Below are positions 1-12,141 of a stretch of 64,000 nt of DNA, one piece after another; position 1 is the stretch's first letter, and the number at the start of each line of letters is the position of its first letter. The position numbers were made by a program, and so were the translations under genes. Below the pieces are notes generated by a model, which searched no databases, was not told where the DNA came from, and was given only the letters and a program-made list of their open reading frames with translations. This DNA is from Halichondria panicea (lineage: Eukaryota; Porifera; Demospongiae; Suberitida; Halichondriidae), in the NCBI RefSeq assembly GCF_963675165.1, contig NC_087377.1:2402824-2466823 (forward strand), in the 5' to 3' direction.

Positions 1-9
1 CTTTCTGTA

Positions 10-1246
10 GTGCAACAACCAAAGAGAGTAGATTTTTTTTTATATTATTTTTTTTCACATTTTGTGGCATATCTTCTGAAGTAAAAGTGATATGATCTAT
101 TTGAGTGCAGGTACTGAAAGTTCAATTATTGGCGCTTCCATTGGACCACCACCTGTTACATCATATGACATCATCACTATGAAATGGCTGTCTGAAGATG
201 TGTACCTCCGAAAATATGTTAGGAATAGAAGTAGCTTACTTGTTTGAGTTAAGATCTGAAATTTATTGTGTATGTACCTGACTATATTGCTCATCTTTTG
301 AGCTTCAACAGAAGTCTGGGCTACTAGTAAGTTCTGAGAAATACTGAATTTTGTTGTTTTTTGGTGGCAAATATGTTAGGAATACAACTTTCGATTTTAT
401 GCTAGTTAAGGTCTGATTTTTGAGGAGCATGTACTACAATAGCATAGAATTCATCTGTACTAACTTACAGGAGCTAGACAAGTCTCATCTTTGCTAGAGC
501 GGCCCTTCTTGTCAAAAATGGTGATTTTGCTCCGTTTTGCTACTTTTGCTGACGTATGCAATGATATTCATTGATTTGTGACATCACAAATCATCTTGTT
601 GTTATTTGCTACATCCAAAGGTCATGTGATGTCTACCTGCAAATACACAGTTGGTGTTAGTCATTCTGTGTCACAGGGGCGTGGTAATTGAGCTTTCTAC
701 GTAGCCAAATCGCCCCAAAAGTCATAAAAAGCACTGTTTTTGACAAGATGGGCCGCTCTAGCAAAGAAGAGGCTAGCCTAACTCCTGTAAGTTAGTACAG
801 ATGAAAAGTACACTATTGTAGTACATGCTGCTCAAAAATCAGACCTTAACTAATATAAAATCGAAAGTTGTATTCCTAACATATTTGCCACCAAAAAACA
901 ACAAAATGCAGTATTTCTCAGAACTTACTAGTAGCCCAGACTTCTGTTGAAGCTCAAAAGATGAGCAATATACTCAGGTACATGCACAACAAATTTCAGA
1001 TCTTAACTCAAACAAATAAGCTACTTCTATTCCTAACATATTTTCGGAAGTACACATCTTCAGACAGCCATTTTATACTGATGATGTCATGTGATGTAAC
1101 AGGTGGTGGTCCAATGGAAGCGCCAATAGTTAAACTTTCAGTACCTGCACTCAAATGGATCATATCACTTTTACTTTAGAAGATATGCCACAAAATGTAA
1201 AAAATGTGTACCAAAAAAAAAAATCTACTCTCTTTGGTTGTTGCAC
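10..1246. mobile_element. 1.24-kb fold-back element with long inverted arms
   Basis: The left arm (about 10-525) is repeated in reverse complement as the right arm (about 745-1246), around a spacer of about 220 bp. Both ends begin GTGCAACAACCAAAGAGAG. The flanks carry TGTA (6-9 and 1247-1250), a probable 4-bp target duplication. The short open frames in the arms are mirror images of the same non-coding sequence. No transposase is visible, so this looks like a non-autonomous hairpin element. Confidence 0.8.
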
Positions 1247-1294
1247 TGTATGCATTAATTCCAACTGAAGGTAAACAAAAACAAATTAATTATT

Positions 1295-2080
1295 CTATTG
1301 CTGTGTATCTATTGAGTCAGTGTTTGGGTCAGAGTTCATTGGTTGCCTAGATGACTCTAACGGTATAATAGGTGAAGGGAAACGATAATTTGCTGGAGCA
1401 GGTGAAAATGGAAACATTGGGAAGGACACGGGATTCAAATTAAATCGTGATGACTGTCCCAGCATTGAGTTGTGTGAAGAAGGTCCAGTGAAATGGTTGG
1501 GGAGTGGTGTATTGAATGAACCACCCCCGGGTACAAAGGTTGATTGCCCTGTGCTCATTAAACCAGTAGCTGAGGGGTACATGTGTTGAGGGTACGCTTG
1601 TGATCCGTGAGTGGGCGGGGCTGACTGCATGGATTCCACTTGTTGGCGAAGAGAAGATATTGTATTCCAGAGTGGTGTCAAGAGTGGTGTCAAGTCACTA
1701 ATAGAGAGTGGAGCAGTAGAGCTTTGTGCTGTTTGTGATTGAGTATTGGGACCATTGCTGTCTTGAGATACATTGCTTTGATCATGTGACACTCCACTCG
1801 TATCATGTGATCTGTCCCCCTCCTGAGTGGTAGTATTAGTATTCGTTTGTACTCCTTTTTTCTTTCGTGGGTTAGTTTTGTTCTTGGATTTCTGAGCGTG
1901 TCCAGTTGAGGTCTTGTCAGAACTACAGAAATCTTTCCAACTGCCGTACACCAGAGGAGATTCAACAAAGCTCTCGGCCAGTCCGGAGGTGACAAACTTC
2001 CTGTAGGTGTGGCGTGAGCGACTGGGCGTGCCATGTGACGTGGTAGAGGAGTCATGTGATTTGCTTGAATCTCTGTGCAC
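1295..2080 (-). CDS. Hypothetical Ser/Thr/Gln/Pro-rich protein, unrecognised
   Basis: A continuous 261-codon frame with no family I recognise. The N-terminal half is rich in Ser, Thr, His and Arg with a basic patch (KKK near residue 73). The middle is Gln/Ser/Thr rich with one short helix-like stretch (ISSLRQQVESMQ). The C-terminal half is Pro/Ser/Phe/Asn rich. Composition suggests a disordered protein. It could be one exon of a larger gene or a transposon-derived reading frame. It lies between a fold-back element and a GT microsatellite, with no neighbouring exon I can join. Length is the only support. Confidence 0.35.
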   Translation of the reverse strand: MHRDSSKSHDSSTTSHGTPSRSRHTYRKFVTSGLAESFVESPLVYGSWKDFCSSDKTSTGHAQKSKNKTNPRKKKGVQTNTNTTTQEGDRSHDTSGVSHDQSNVSQDSNGPNTQSQTAQSSTAPLSISDLTPLLTPLWNTISSLRQQVESMQSAPPTHGSQAYPQHMYPSATGLMSTGQSTFVPGGGSFNTPLPNHFTGPSSHNSMLGQSSRFNLNPVSFPMFPFSPAPANYRFPSPIIPLESSRQPMNSDPNTDSIDTQQ

Positions 2081-2120
2081 TAGTACGACAATGTCAAATC
2101 CTAACAGAGACAGTTGGTCA

Positions 2121-2123
<3 letters not shown>

Positions 2124-2155
<32 letters not shown>

Positions 2156-2158
2156 TGT
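2124..2158. repeat. (TG)n microsatellite
   Basis: Near-pure TG run ending in a GGGTGTG variant. The rest of 2160-2597 holds no gene or repeat that I can see. Confidence 0.9.
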
Positions 2159-3075
2159 TCGCTCCCTACCCCAGGGAAAACTACTTCTATAATAATGGCT
2201 GTTTTGGAAAATTCAGACCTTTCCAAGCCCCCACAACTTCAATTTGGAAACTTTTTTGGGGGATTGCTATATATGTAGTAGTTGGAGCATGCAAAGACTG
2301 TATACGTACCCTAGGTTGTTCTAGCTATAAGGACAGAAACATCATAAAGTGAAAAACTGTACCTACTGCTTATAGTGGTAGCATGTGTCATAATCATTAT
2401 AGCCTCAAGTATCAAACAGAAGTGAAATCTCACACTGACAGTAATTAAGACAATTTGTCTCTTTTTTGTGTCTTAATGGCAATTTTTTCCCCATGTTATA
2501 ATGATTCCCAGAGTGAAACACGGATAGGTTTCGAGGCGCTAAGTGTTACCTTTTCTCTTTTCTATCTAAATACTAAATAGATAAACTACCACCTTAACCG
2601 AATAGCCGCGGTTGACGCTTTGAAGCGTCAACTGCACATTACTCTACTCTTAATTTGTGGTGAGCTACAACCTTCCAGAGCTCCACAGCTTTGCAAAGCT
2701 TCTCTCGAAGGTCAACAGAAGCCGTACTGAGTCCGATCACCATAGGTTAGCAATCAAAAATTTGCTGAAATTTTCATGTGAAATTTGTATTTCAATATCA
2801 ATCTCAAAAGTGAACATACATTATAATAAATACAATTACAATTAATTCTATGGTACAACAATGACTAAGAGGCCTCTGTACACAGGGGATGAGGTACTCC
2901 TAGGTATCCTGGATAGTAGTCACAGTGAGTAGAGCTTCTCAGACCCATAAGATGGTGGTGGTTCCATGGCAGATAGCAGACGATAGTTCCATAGACCTGC
3001 ATGAGGAAGAAGGAGTATTACCAACCAAGCAGACCACCTCTAGAATCAATTGTTCTTACACACAGTAGAACATAA

Positions 3076-3486
3076 CTAGTCTCGCGAGCAGACGTGGGAG
3101 GGAGGGAACGTCTGGTAACTATTGCAGCAATTCCGTGGACCCCTGCCAGAATGTTGGCAGTGCCAATCAGATTTGTCCATGTCATAGTGGGCGGTAACAC
3201 CCCGTATATTTTCCTATTATAGCATAAAATGAACGTGAAAAGAAGGATTATTGACTCTAGCAAAGGCTAATTTTAGTGTTGAACCATATACCTGGCTGCG
3301 AAGGAACTCGGTTACAAGGAGCTCAGACCAAGCAAGAGCTAGCTAGCTGCGAATGAAAATATTTGTCTACATACGAATTTGGTTAATTAACAAATATCTT
3401 GCACGTGACTACATTCCTCAGTGCCATGGAATTGCTGCAATAGTTACCAGACTTTCCCTCTAGGACAAGTCTGCTCGCGAGACTAG
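3076..3486. mobile_element. Fold-back MITE with CTAG ends, nested in TTAA copy 1
   Basis: Ends CTAGTCTCGCGAGCAGAC and its reverse complement; the flanks are AACATAA on both sides (3069-3075 and 3487-3493), a 7-bp target duplication. Copy 3 of the host element (near 63030) has the uninterrupted sequence and so shows the empty site. Non-coding. Confidence 0.85.
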
Positions 3487-4449
3487 AACATAACCTCCTC
3501 AGAGACAAACACCAGCCAACAAGCCAGCCATAAAGAAATTGAATTTTAAATGTACCTTTGTTTGGGGTGGTGCCTAAAAGATCAAAAGATTATCATGCAA
3601 TCAATACACACACTAAATTGAATAATAACATTCAGCCACATAATTATAATTGAATTGCTATAACAGACAGCAGACTTGGGTAGATACATGTAACACAGCA
3701 CTAACTCACAAGCCAACAAACCCAAAAAAGTATATTGAGAACAGCCATACACAAAGTACAGTACATCTCATACAAGGGTGACAAATAATTATGAATCATG
3801 CAACCTTAGACATAATTATGTATAGGCTCCCACAAGCAAACTTACATGCAATGGCACTCATAGGCACATATAAAGTAATTGTGATCCTACAACAAACTGG
3901 GAGTTCATAAAAAGATTTAACTTTGGGCACAGAATTACAATGCATATCACAGGCAAACACACAAGCCAACTAATGACAAATTGTGACCTAATCCTAGCTG
4001 GGGAGCATAACACAACCAACAAGCCTATTATGTTGGGAAGAAAATGTCCTTACACAAGTAAACAGTACACTCACTCATAAACAGTACACTCATAAGCCCA
4101 ACAAGCCTTTTCTTTCTTTCCCCTGAAAAGGTCAGAACATTATTATGCAATCAACCTCTGTACAGTGAGCCTAATTGAGTAGTGAGCCTAATTGAATTGT
4201 AACCTTGGAAGCAAGCAGGAACTTCACACAAGCCAACCCCAATTGGAAGCAAGCAGGAACTTTACACAAGCCAACCCCAATTGGAAGCAAGCAGGAACTT
4301 CACACAAGCCTAGGCATAACTTTTGGCAGAGCACTGATAATATTTAGCATGGTATAAAGTACCATTTTACACATGGTGAGGCCTGCTTCTTGCAATTTAC
4401 AGAGTACCTCTGACAATCTCCTGTCGTGCTCTTCCTGTGTCGGGCCACA

Positions 4450-4671
4450 GGCACACACACACACACAGATACACACAAGCGCACGCGTGTGCACAGATAC
4501 ACATACACACACATACACCCGCGCGGGCACACATACAAACACAGACACAGATACACACACACATACACCCGCGAGGGCACACATACATACACACACACAC
4601 GCACACACATAAATATACACACAAGTGCGCGCACGCACGCACGCACACACACACACACACACACGCACACC
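4450..4671. repeat. CA-rich simple repeat with CG-rich palindromes
   Basis: CA/TA/GC alternating tract with short self-complementary blocks such as CCCGCGCGGGC. All long reading frames here, on both strands, are Cys-Val or Thr-His runs produced by the repeat. Equivalent tracts lie in TTAA copies 2 and 3. Confidence 0.9.
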
Positions 4672-5966
4672 ACTTACTGTAAGCAGTTCCACTCCTGGCC
4701 AGACTATGGACTCCCACCATCTCAACCAATCTGTTGGCCCAAACTTTCAGATCTCCGATTCAAGACAAAATTCCAGCATTCATCACAGCTGATAACAGAA
4801 TACATTGTGGATGAGACCAACAGATAGCTAAGCAAATCAATGATGACCCCTTTACATTGCAACACTGCTGAGCGTACATATAGGCTTCTGTATTTTAAAC
4901 TCGGCTTCAACACACTGTTGGAGCCAGTACACTTTACAAGCTACGTAGGTAAGCGTATTATCAGCTAAGAACGCTATGTACAAGCTAAAAACAGCATCGC
5001 TATAATCATACGCACAAAGCTTACCTCTGAAGTAAAATCTCGCTCTGTCCTTGGCGCGTAGCTGGTTGACTGTTCAGATTGGAGGTCCTGACAGAGTAAC
5101 TAGCTACAAGGTAGCTTAAAGAGAACTGTTACTGTTACTAAGGGGTGCATCTTTCTTTGCCACACTGAAAAGAATGAATATCAAACACTGTACACTATAC
5201 TCTAAAAACAGGCTCTAAACTAACTCAGCTTCTACACAAGTATACTTTACACACTCATAAGCTATCTAGGCAAGTGCAGAAGCATATTAAATCAGCTCAG
5301 AGGCTTATAAAGGCTTATACTAGCTACATAATTCTTGCTATAATACGCACACAAAGCTTACCTCTGAAGAGATCCCTCGCTCTGGCCTTGGCTGGTTGAC
5401 TTTTCCGTAAGAAACAAGGAGATCCTGACACAGTAACTACTGTAGACTACTTTGCTACGAAGTTGAATAAAGAAAATTGTCACTGTTTCCAAGTTATACA
5501 TCTTTCTTTGCTAGAAGCGAATGCTGAAAAAGAGAAAATAATTTGAATATCAAACCTTGTAGACTACACTAAAAAAACAGGCTCTAAACTAACTGAACTA
5601 TTCTTTCAGTATATTTCATATACTCAGAGGCTATCTAGGTAGGTGGACAAGCATAGTAAATCAGCTCAAAAGGCTTCTAAAGGCTAGACTAGGAAATGAT
5701 GATCTCTATATACACACAGAGCTTACCTGTGAAATGATCCTTCGCTGGGGCCTTGGCTGGTTACCTGCTCCGTTCAAAACTCAGAGATCCTGGCAGAATA
5801 ACTATTCTAGACTAGTTTGCAACAAAGTTGCCTGCAGATAACTGCTACTGCTTCTTAGCTACGCATCTTTCTTTGCTAGGAGCTGATAATGAAAGTAATT
5901 TAAAATTAATTAGATTTTGGTTCCGCGGTGGGCGGTACGGTACTATGTATGAAATCATAACCGCGG

Positions 5967-8900
5967 CTATTCGGCTGTACAATACAATATTACTGTTACT
6001 GGTACTAATACAGTATAAAGTGTGTACTGTGTAGTGACCTTTTTCTGAAGTATCTGCAGTAGGTTTGAAGGGTTTTTCACAATATCCTGGTCAGGTTTGG
6101 CCCTGCTCTTAGTGGAAGGAGGAAACTCGTGCTCACATTCGGGACATTTCTTGCAGCGAATGTGACAGCTCTCCTCACAGTTAGGACACACTCTCAGAGT
6201 CACTGGCTGGCCACCTGTGTGGGTGTGTGTGTGTGTGTGTGGGAGGGGGCGTATAAATGGTAGAGATGAATTAAGATGTACGTGCACATGGGATAAATTA
6301 CTTTTTCGTTTCTTTGTCGGTGGTGGTCCATTCTCGTCACTCCTGGAGTCAGTGTCTCCAGTCACAGCAGCTGTATAGAGAGAGTAGCTGTATTGGACCA
6401 CACTGTGTACTCATGATCCTAGTGAGCTTACATTGTTGTGGTAGAGACTTGAGGTAGTCCGCAATTTCAGTGTGACCTGCCTGTGTAGCAAAGTCAAGAG
6501 GAGTCTCACCATCATCGTCAGTTACACCTAAACAAGAGTGGGTGTAGAAACAAAGGTATAACACTGCATGGTGGTTGTGTTGTACTCACTGATATCACAG
6601 TTGGCCTTCTCCACCAAATACTGCACCACATCTTTGTGTCCATTGCAGCATGCAAAGCGGAGAGGGGTCCAGTTGGTGCCATAATCCCTCACATCTGCAC
6701 ATAATACACCATACACTATTAGACACACAATCAAAACACTAATAGTTATAATTATACACGGTCTAATCAACAAAATTAAGTACCATGCAGGGACACTACA
6801 TGCTGGTTGTGTTACGCTCTGTAGCTTGCCATTAATAATTATGGACTTTGAACTTTCGATATCCATTTTAAACACTCATAGTCGATTATATTTACCATTC
6901 TGTTCCGCATGTCATTTCATTTTGTACATATAAATTGTAACTGTAATAGTCTGCTAGTACTGTAGCTTGTAGCTTCATTACCATAAAGCTTTAGCACCCG
7001 TTGAGTTAGCAAGTAGTGAACACATACTAAAATAGGCCATTAAAAGCACAATAGATTATCACACTCACTGGGGTCAACTTTGTGTTGCTCGACTAGTTCC
7101 TTCACTACACCCATGTTGCCATGGTAACATGCTGCACGCAGTAACTCGGCTTTGTCCTCATCACCACATGCACAGCCACGGCTCATCAGGTAGTGGGCAA
7201 CATCCACACAACCATCACCACATTCATACAGATCCTCCAGAGCTTTGTCCAGTGGTGACTTTCCCTTACCATCCCTCACATCTGTACATACACACAGTCA
7301 AACACAATAGTTATCAGGGTATTTGAGAAAACGTTTGGGCACGCGTAAGCGTCTGATGTTGTATTAATAATGATGATGATGTCATAATTATATCTGATGG
7401 TGATGATGTCATTATTCTATGGGGGGAAGGTTAATTCACCCTCCCTGCCTCTAAACCAGGGCTGCATCCAGGATTTTAGATCAGGGGGGTCGTTTTGGGC
7501 AATTTAAAAATGTAGGAGGGGCAAAGTCATCAGAATTATTATAATAGCAGTACAAATGAATCTGCCATCTCCTAGGGGGGGTGCGAATTACCCCCTCGCC
7601 CCCCCCCCCCTCAATGCAGCCCAGCATGTAAACTCTTGGTTAGCTACATACACTGAATAGGACTGTGTCTAATCAACTGGCAAAGCAAACGATACCAAGT
7701 ACCATCAAGGGCGTATGAAGAGAAGAGGGCATGCAACAGCTTGCGAGCAAAAACTGTAAGTGGGCGGTGGAAATTAATGAAGTGATATCTAAAAATAGAG
7801 ATTTGTGTAAAGTACATGTGCAGATAATAAATAGATTGAATGCAGTTTTTGCTCGCACGTTGGACTAATAGTGAGTTGCATGCCCTCTTCTCTTCATACG
7901 CCCTTGATACCATGGATACGGTATGGTTGTGTTACACCATGAAGTAGTGAACACACACCGTATAGCGGGTAATTTTCGTGGGGTAAAATATTTTCTTTAT
8001 ATTCGTGGACAAGCTGACCTACATGAATTTTTACCCCACAAAATTACCGGCTATACGGTACTCAAAGAGGGCACATTAAATCATTTACTCACTCTTGGGG
8101 TCAACTTTGTGTAGCTCAACCAGTTCCTTCACCACACCCAGGTTGCCATAGCCACATGCTGTACAGAGTAACTTGGCTTTGTCCTTATCACCACCACAGC
8201 CACGGCTCGTCAGATAGAGGGCAACATCCACACAACCACCTTCACCATATTCATACAGACCTCCCAGAGCTATGTCCAGTGGTGACTGTCCCTCATCATT
8301 CACATCTGTATACGTTACACACAATAATTACATGAACAGAACTGTGTCTAATCAACTGGAAAGACAAACAGTAGGAGAGGCTATGGGAACAAAATACAGA
8401 GCTAGAGACTATCAAAAATCTGACTGAAATGATCTAGCTCAACATAAGAGTACAGGGATTGGCAATGGAAATCAAAACTCGAACACCATCTGTGTTGCCC
8501 GCCAATTTGGATCAAATCTATTTCAATGTTGAAAAAATATGGGAAAAAAGGTCCAAAGAAACAGGCGATTGTCTCACTGTCAGTACAATACTAGAGACCA
8601 TAACTATGAGACACAGTTCTAGCATAGCTATAATTATTTTAGATACTATACGAAATTTGTACACCTCTAGCTATACTTCACAACAATCGGTTTTGTCATT
8701 TCAAATTAAGCACTACGACAGGTAGTTTCTGGCAAGACAGTATAATTATATACATGTATGATGCCTACCAGCGAGGGGCATTGTATCAAAGCTTTGGAAT
8801 GTGAAAAAAAAGCAAATTCGTGAACATTTTCCCTCACATCTGTACATTACACACAGTCAAATGCAATAGTTATCAGGGTGTTTGGGGAAAGGTTAGGACA

Positions 8901-10462
8901 CGCGTAAGCGTCTGATGTTGTACTACTAATGATGATGACATCATAATTATATCTGATGGTGATGATGTCATTATTCTATGGGGGGAAAAGGTTCACCCCC
9001 GCACTAGATGCAAATACAAAACAAACGATACTAAGTACCATCAAGGGCAGATAAAGAGAAGAGGGCATGCAACAGCTTGCGAGTAAAAACTGTAAATGGG
9101 CGGTGGGAAAGTACAGTAATATCTAATGATATTGTGTAAAGTACATGTGCAGATAGCTATAAATAGATCGAATACAGTTTTTGCTCGCACGTTGGACTAA
9201 TAGTGAGTTGCATGCCCTCTTCTCTTCATACACCCTTGATACCATGGATACGGTATGGTTCATGAAGTAGTGAACACACACCGTATAGCAGGCAATTTTC
9301 GTGGGGTAAAATATTTTCTTTATATTCGTGGGCAAATTTAATGATTGTCTTACTATCACTATAAAAGCTTAACTTGCAGTTCCATACAATACTTGAGAAC
9401 ATAATTTTTATGAGACACGTACAGTACACTAGCTACTTAGTTAGACAGTTCTAGCTATGTATAGGTTAACAGCCATAAAAAATTGTTTTCCCGACGGATA
9501 GTTTCTGAATTAAGCCACACCCTCTGCACATAAGTAGACGTTTTTGACGTCCGTTTCCAATCCCTCTCTCTTTTATCTATGATCTCACCAACATCCATCT
9601 TCCTCTCCTCCACCAGATACTGTACCACGTCTATACTTCCTCCCACACAAGCCCAGTGAAGAGGAGTCTTGTTATCCTTATCCCTCACATCTGTTGTGGA
9701 ACAGAGCACTAACACAGATATTATTGTGGCGACCAGAAAAAACATATCCAGGAACTTCAACTAAGCCATGAATATTTCATGTATTATCATACGTAAAGGC
9801 GTAAGTAATACTAGGTACATCGCAAATGTAAAAAAATAGTGAAAAGTACGGTTATAATTAATATTATAATTTATTTAATATCAATACACAAACAAAATAA
9901 CAACTACTTACCAGTGCTAAATCCAAGCTCGCGGAAAAAGTACTTGACCACCTCTTTATGACCTTTCCAGCATGCCCAGTAAAGTGGAATCAAGTTAAGC
10001 CACCCACCAGCTTCATCAGTACGAGCTCCATGAGTAACAAGTGTCTTCACAATCTCAAGGTAGCCCCTCCAGCAAGCCCTGTGTAATGGAGGCAGCTTAC
10101 CCGGCCACTCGTCACTCCAGTAGAGCTTGTGGTTGGGGTCTGCCCCCTGTCCCAACAGGGACCTAACTTTGGGGACGTCATGATTGTCTACAGCCTTGTA
10201 TAAGTCCCTGGCTAGCTTCTTTTGAGCACTGTACAAAATAGATGGTTGGGGGGTCAGAATTACTTGATATGTGTATATAGTTTATACAAGTGACACCATG
10301 CACATATCCAGCTGTCACTTTGCTGTACAGTGTTCCACCTCTGATCATAGTCTGCTCTGACTCTACTAATGGAATGAGCCTCCCTCCATGCAATCACAAG
10401 GTGCTACCATGAGTAGTGATTGTAGTCTACATGTTCACTCACTCTGAATCTTGTTCAGCCAT
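5967..10462 (-). CDS. Ankyrin-repeat protein with Cys-rich tail (block A paralogue)
   Basis: Nine coding exons, right to left: 10443-10462, 9912-10228, 9589-9690, 8093-8305, 7069-7281, 6590-6694, 6432-6527, 6302-6370, 5967-6214. All borders are GT-AG. Introns after exon 2 are all phase 1, and the sum (1,383 nt) gives 460 residues. It starts MAEQDS and carries ankyrin units (PLHRACWRGYLEIVKTL, TPLHWACVGGSIDVVQYL, TPLRFACCNGHKDVVQYL, TPLDFATQAGHTEIADYL) plus two copies of a 71-residue ankyrin-like exon. Exon 8 ends in a KKRK basic cluster. The last exon has six Cys spaced C-x2-C-x3-C-x3-C-x2-C-x2-C, like a zinc ribbon. The last two codons and the TAG stop lie in the end of TTAA copy 1, so the original 3' end is probably lost. 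Its block-B relative continues into a GTPase and Death domain instead. Ankyrin repeats bind proteins; the partner is unknown. Confidence 0.75.
7457..7624. mobile_element. G/C-run MITE in intron of ankyrin gene A
   Basis: Ends CAGGGCTGCATCCAGG and CAATGCAGCCCAG form imperfect inverted repeats around a GGGGGG start and a CCCCCCCCCC end. Related copies are at 29174-29343 and 41371-41535. Confidence 0.65.
7704..7908. mobile_element. 205-bp hairpin MITE with ATCAAGGGCGTATG ends
   Basis: Inverted ends ATCAAGGGCGTATGAAGAG / CTCTTCATACGCCCTTGAT, with further inner pairing (GAGCAAAAACTG / CAGTTTTTGCTC). Copies at 9040-9240 and 41624-41809 sit in related introns, so they were spread by intron duplication rather than by new transposition. 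Confidence 0.75.
7958..8058. mobile_element. TA-type hairpin MITE, 101-bp short form
   Basis: Ends CCGTATAGCGGGTAATTTTC and its near reverse complement. This is a short version of the family described at 39253-39436. Confidence 0.75.
8826..9335. repeat. Duplicated exon-flank/intron segment in ankyrin gene A
   Basis: Repeats the sequence just upstream of exon 5 (7270-7990). It starts with the exon-border remnant CCCTCACATCTGTAC, then the TCTGATGTTGTA / ATGATGTCATTATTCTATGGGGGG stretch, the 9040-9240 hairpin MITE and a truncated TA-type hairpin (9280-9335). The exon that should follow is missing. It is a relic of a tandem exon-plus-intron duplication. Confidence 0.7.
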
Positions 10463-11036
10463 TGAAGCTTTGTTCAAACTCTGTCAAATTCTCCCCTCAG
10501 TAAACAAAGCAAAATTAAGTGCCACACCCTCTTTTTGTATTTCAAGGGTCTTTAAGCTTCCGGCCATAAAAACTTAATTACTCTTTCAACAAAGATATTG
10601 CATATAAAGTAAAAGCACTGAACATCATTAATTTTATAATAATTATAGGACACAGTCAATAGTCCAGTCATGTGATCCTACTACACACATGATCCTGCTA
10701 CACACAAAACAACACTTATAAATAATATACTAAACAGACGGAAAAATAAAATATTAAAATTCAGCTAAAAGGAACTGCTCCAAATTGATCTACAGTTGTC
10801 ATTGTCGCCGTAACCTTTGAACCCTCTCCAAAGGGGGGTGCTCCAAACAAATCTCGTCTTGCATTGTCAGCAGTATTATAAGAGCGGGTAGAGGAACGTC
10901 CGTCAAAATTAATGGAGTGCTACCAAAGTCATCCGTAGGAAATGGACTGCCAGTCTGTGAGGTGTGTGTGGGGGGGGGTTGTGTGGGTGTGGAGTGTGTG
11001 TGGGGGGGTTGTGTGGGTGTGGAGTGTGTGTGTGAG

Positions 11037-11208
11037 CAGGGTGTCATACAGGATTTTGAAGTAGAAGGGGGAAATGTTGCTAAAAAAAGGTCAACTGTTT
11101 CAATACTCTGTTATTGTAAAATTGCCAGCTATGGACACTCAGTCATACAACTAGTAGTAATTTTAGAGGAGGGATATCCCCCCCCCCCCCGCCCTGTATA
11201 ACACCCTG
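11037..11208. mobile_element. MITE with CAGGGTGTCATACAGG ends
   Basis: Ends CAGGGTGTCATACAGG and CCCTGTATAACACCCTG are inverted repeats; the inside ends in a poly-C run. The block-B copy is 43806-43987, with a longer C run. A fragment of one end is near 31835. Confidence 0.7.
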
Positions 11209-11230
11209 GTGAGTGTGTGTGTGAGAGATA

Positions 11231-11303
11231 GAGTGAACACATGTGAGGGATGGGAGTGAACACATGTGAGGGGTGGGAGCGAACACATGTGAGGGGTGGG
11301 AGG
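11231..11303. repeat. About 25-bp minisatellite, three units
   Basis: Unit GTGAACACATGTGAGGGGTG followed by GGA. Three units here; two in block B (44007-44053). Confidence 0.8.
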
Positions 11304-12141
11304 TTTGGAGTCTGTCTATTGTGGTCACCCTCTATAATACAGCCAGGTTTAATAAGGGACCCAGAGTCAGCCTCTTCCCAACCTAGGGGCCACCACAATA
11401 AATATTCTGTATAATTATAAGGCCATGCAAAGTCAATTTGAAGTCTCTCGGGCCCTCGCACTTGGAAATTGGCAAGTCAAATATCACGTGACCTCAGCAC
11501 TAGAAAAAAATATTTGTATTGTTTTTTTTTTATAATAATTATTGACTAAAATTAAAACATCTGCTTATTGAGGAAATTATGTGTTTCAATTTACGTATAA
11601 TAATCATCTCCTCAATCAATCAATCTGCTTGCTATTTGCAATTTGTGTGGCCTAAGGCAAGTAGTGAGAAAATAAACACTTAATTAATTTAACGCCCACT
11701 CACACCCACACCCACACACACCCACTCACCACTGTGGTCAGGTTGGTCTCTGATCCTATTCTTTGTGGAGTGAACGGGACATAACCAAAAGCATCCAGTC
11801 CACTGTCTACGCTCTAATGGAATCCTGCATTCTGATTGGACGGCTTCAGATTCGATACTCGTTGTTGCCATAGCGATTTGACCCGCGACCTATTCCAAGG
11901 TCGATTTTGAGATGAAATGGTTGTCGTGGTAACTGCTGTGGCAATAGCCTTCGTTGCGGTGATGGGGTTGACAGTCACAGAGGGTTTCGATTGGTTGGTT
12001 GGTTGGTTTCTTAGCAACAGGACGAGCATTTTTTGGAGAAGGGACGGGATTTAGCGGACAAGGGGAACGCTGTGTGGAGATAATTATAAATTATGGTGAA
12101 TAATAATTATTACACAATTTTTACAATGTCACTATAATTAT

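Larger units (their letters stand above)
2598..5974 (+). mobile_element. TTAA-targeting DNA element, copy 1 (non-autonomous)
   Basis: The left end CCGAATAGCCGCGGTT and right end AACCGCGGCTATTCGG are perfect inverted repeats. TTAA precedes the left end (2594-2597). The right flank is CTGTAC instead of TTAA, so this copy has lost or never had the right duplication. Just inside the left end is a small palindrome (TTGACGCTTTGAAGCGTCAA). The body has CA-rich simple sequence (about 4450-4671) and repeated short motifs, but no transposase frame. TTAA targets are used by piggyBac and Kolobok transposases; which one mobilised this family cannot be told. Compared with copy 3 it carries a nested fold-back insertion (3076-3486) and lacks one of two sub-terminal repeats. 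Confidence 0.85.

Noticed and set aside
961-1179. Short frame MSNILRYMHNKFQ, present in mirrored form at 97-294
   Set aside because: It is the same sequence read from the two arms of a palindrome. No splice or start support.
1690-2055. 121-codon frame overlapping the 261-codon frame
   Set aside because: Shifted-frame shadow of the longer frame.
2598-5974. A piggyBac or Kolobok transposase gene inside the TTAA element
   Set aside because: No long frame or DDD/DDE-type motif is seen in any of the three copies; the element is treated as non-autonomous.
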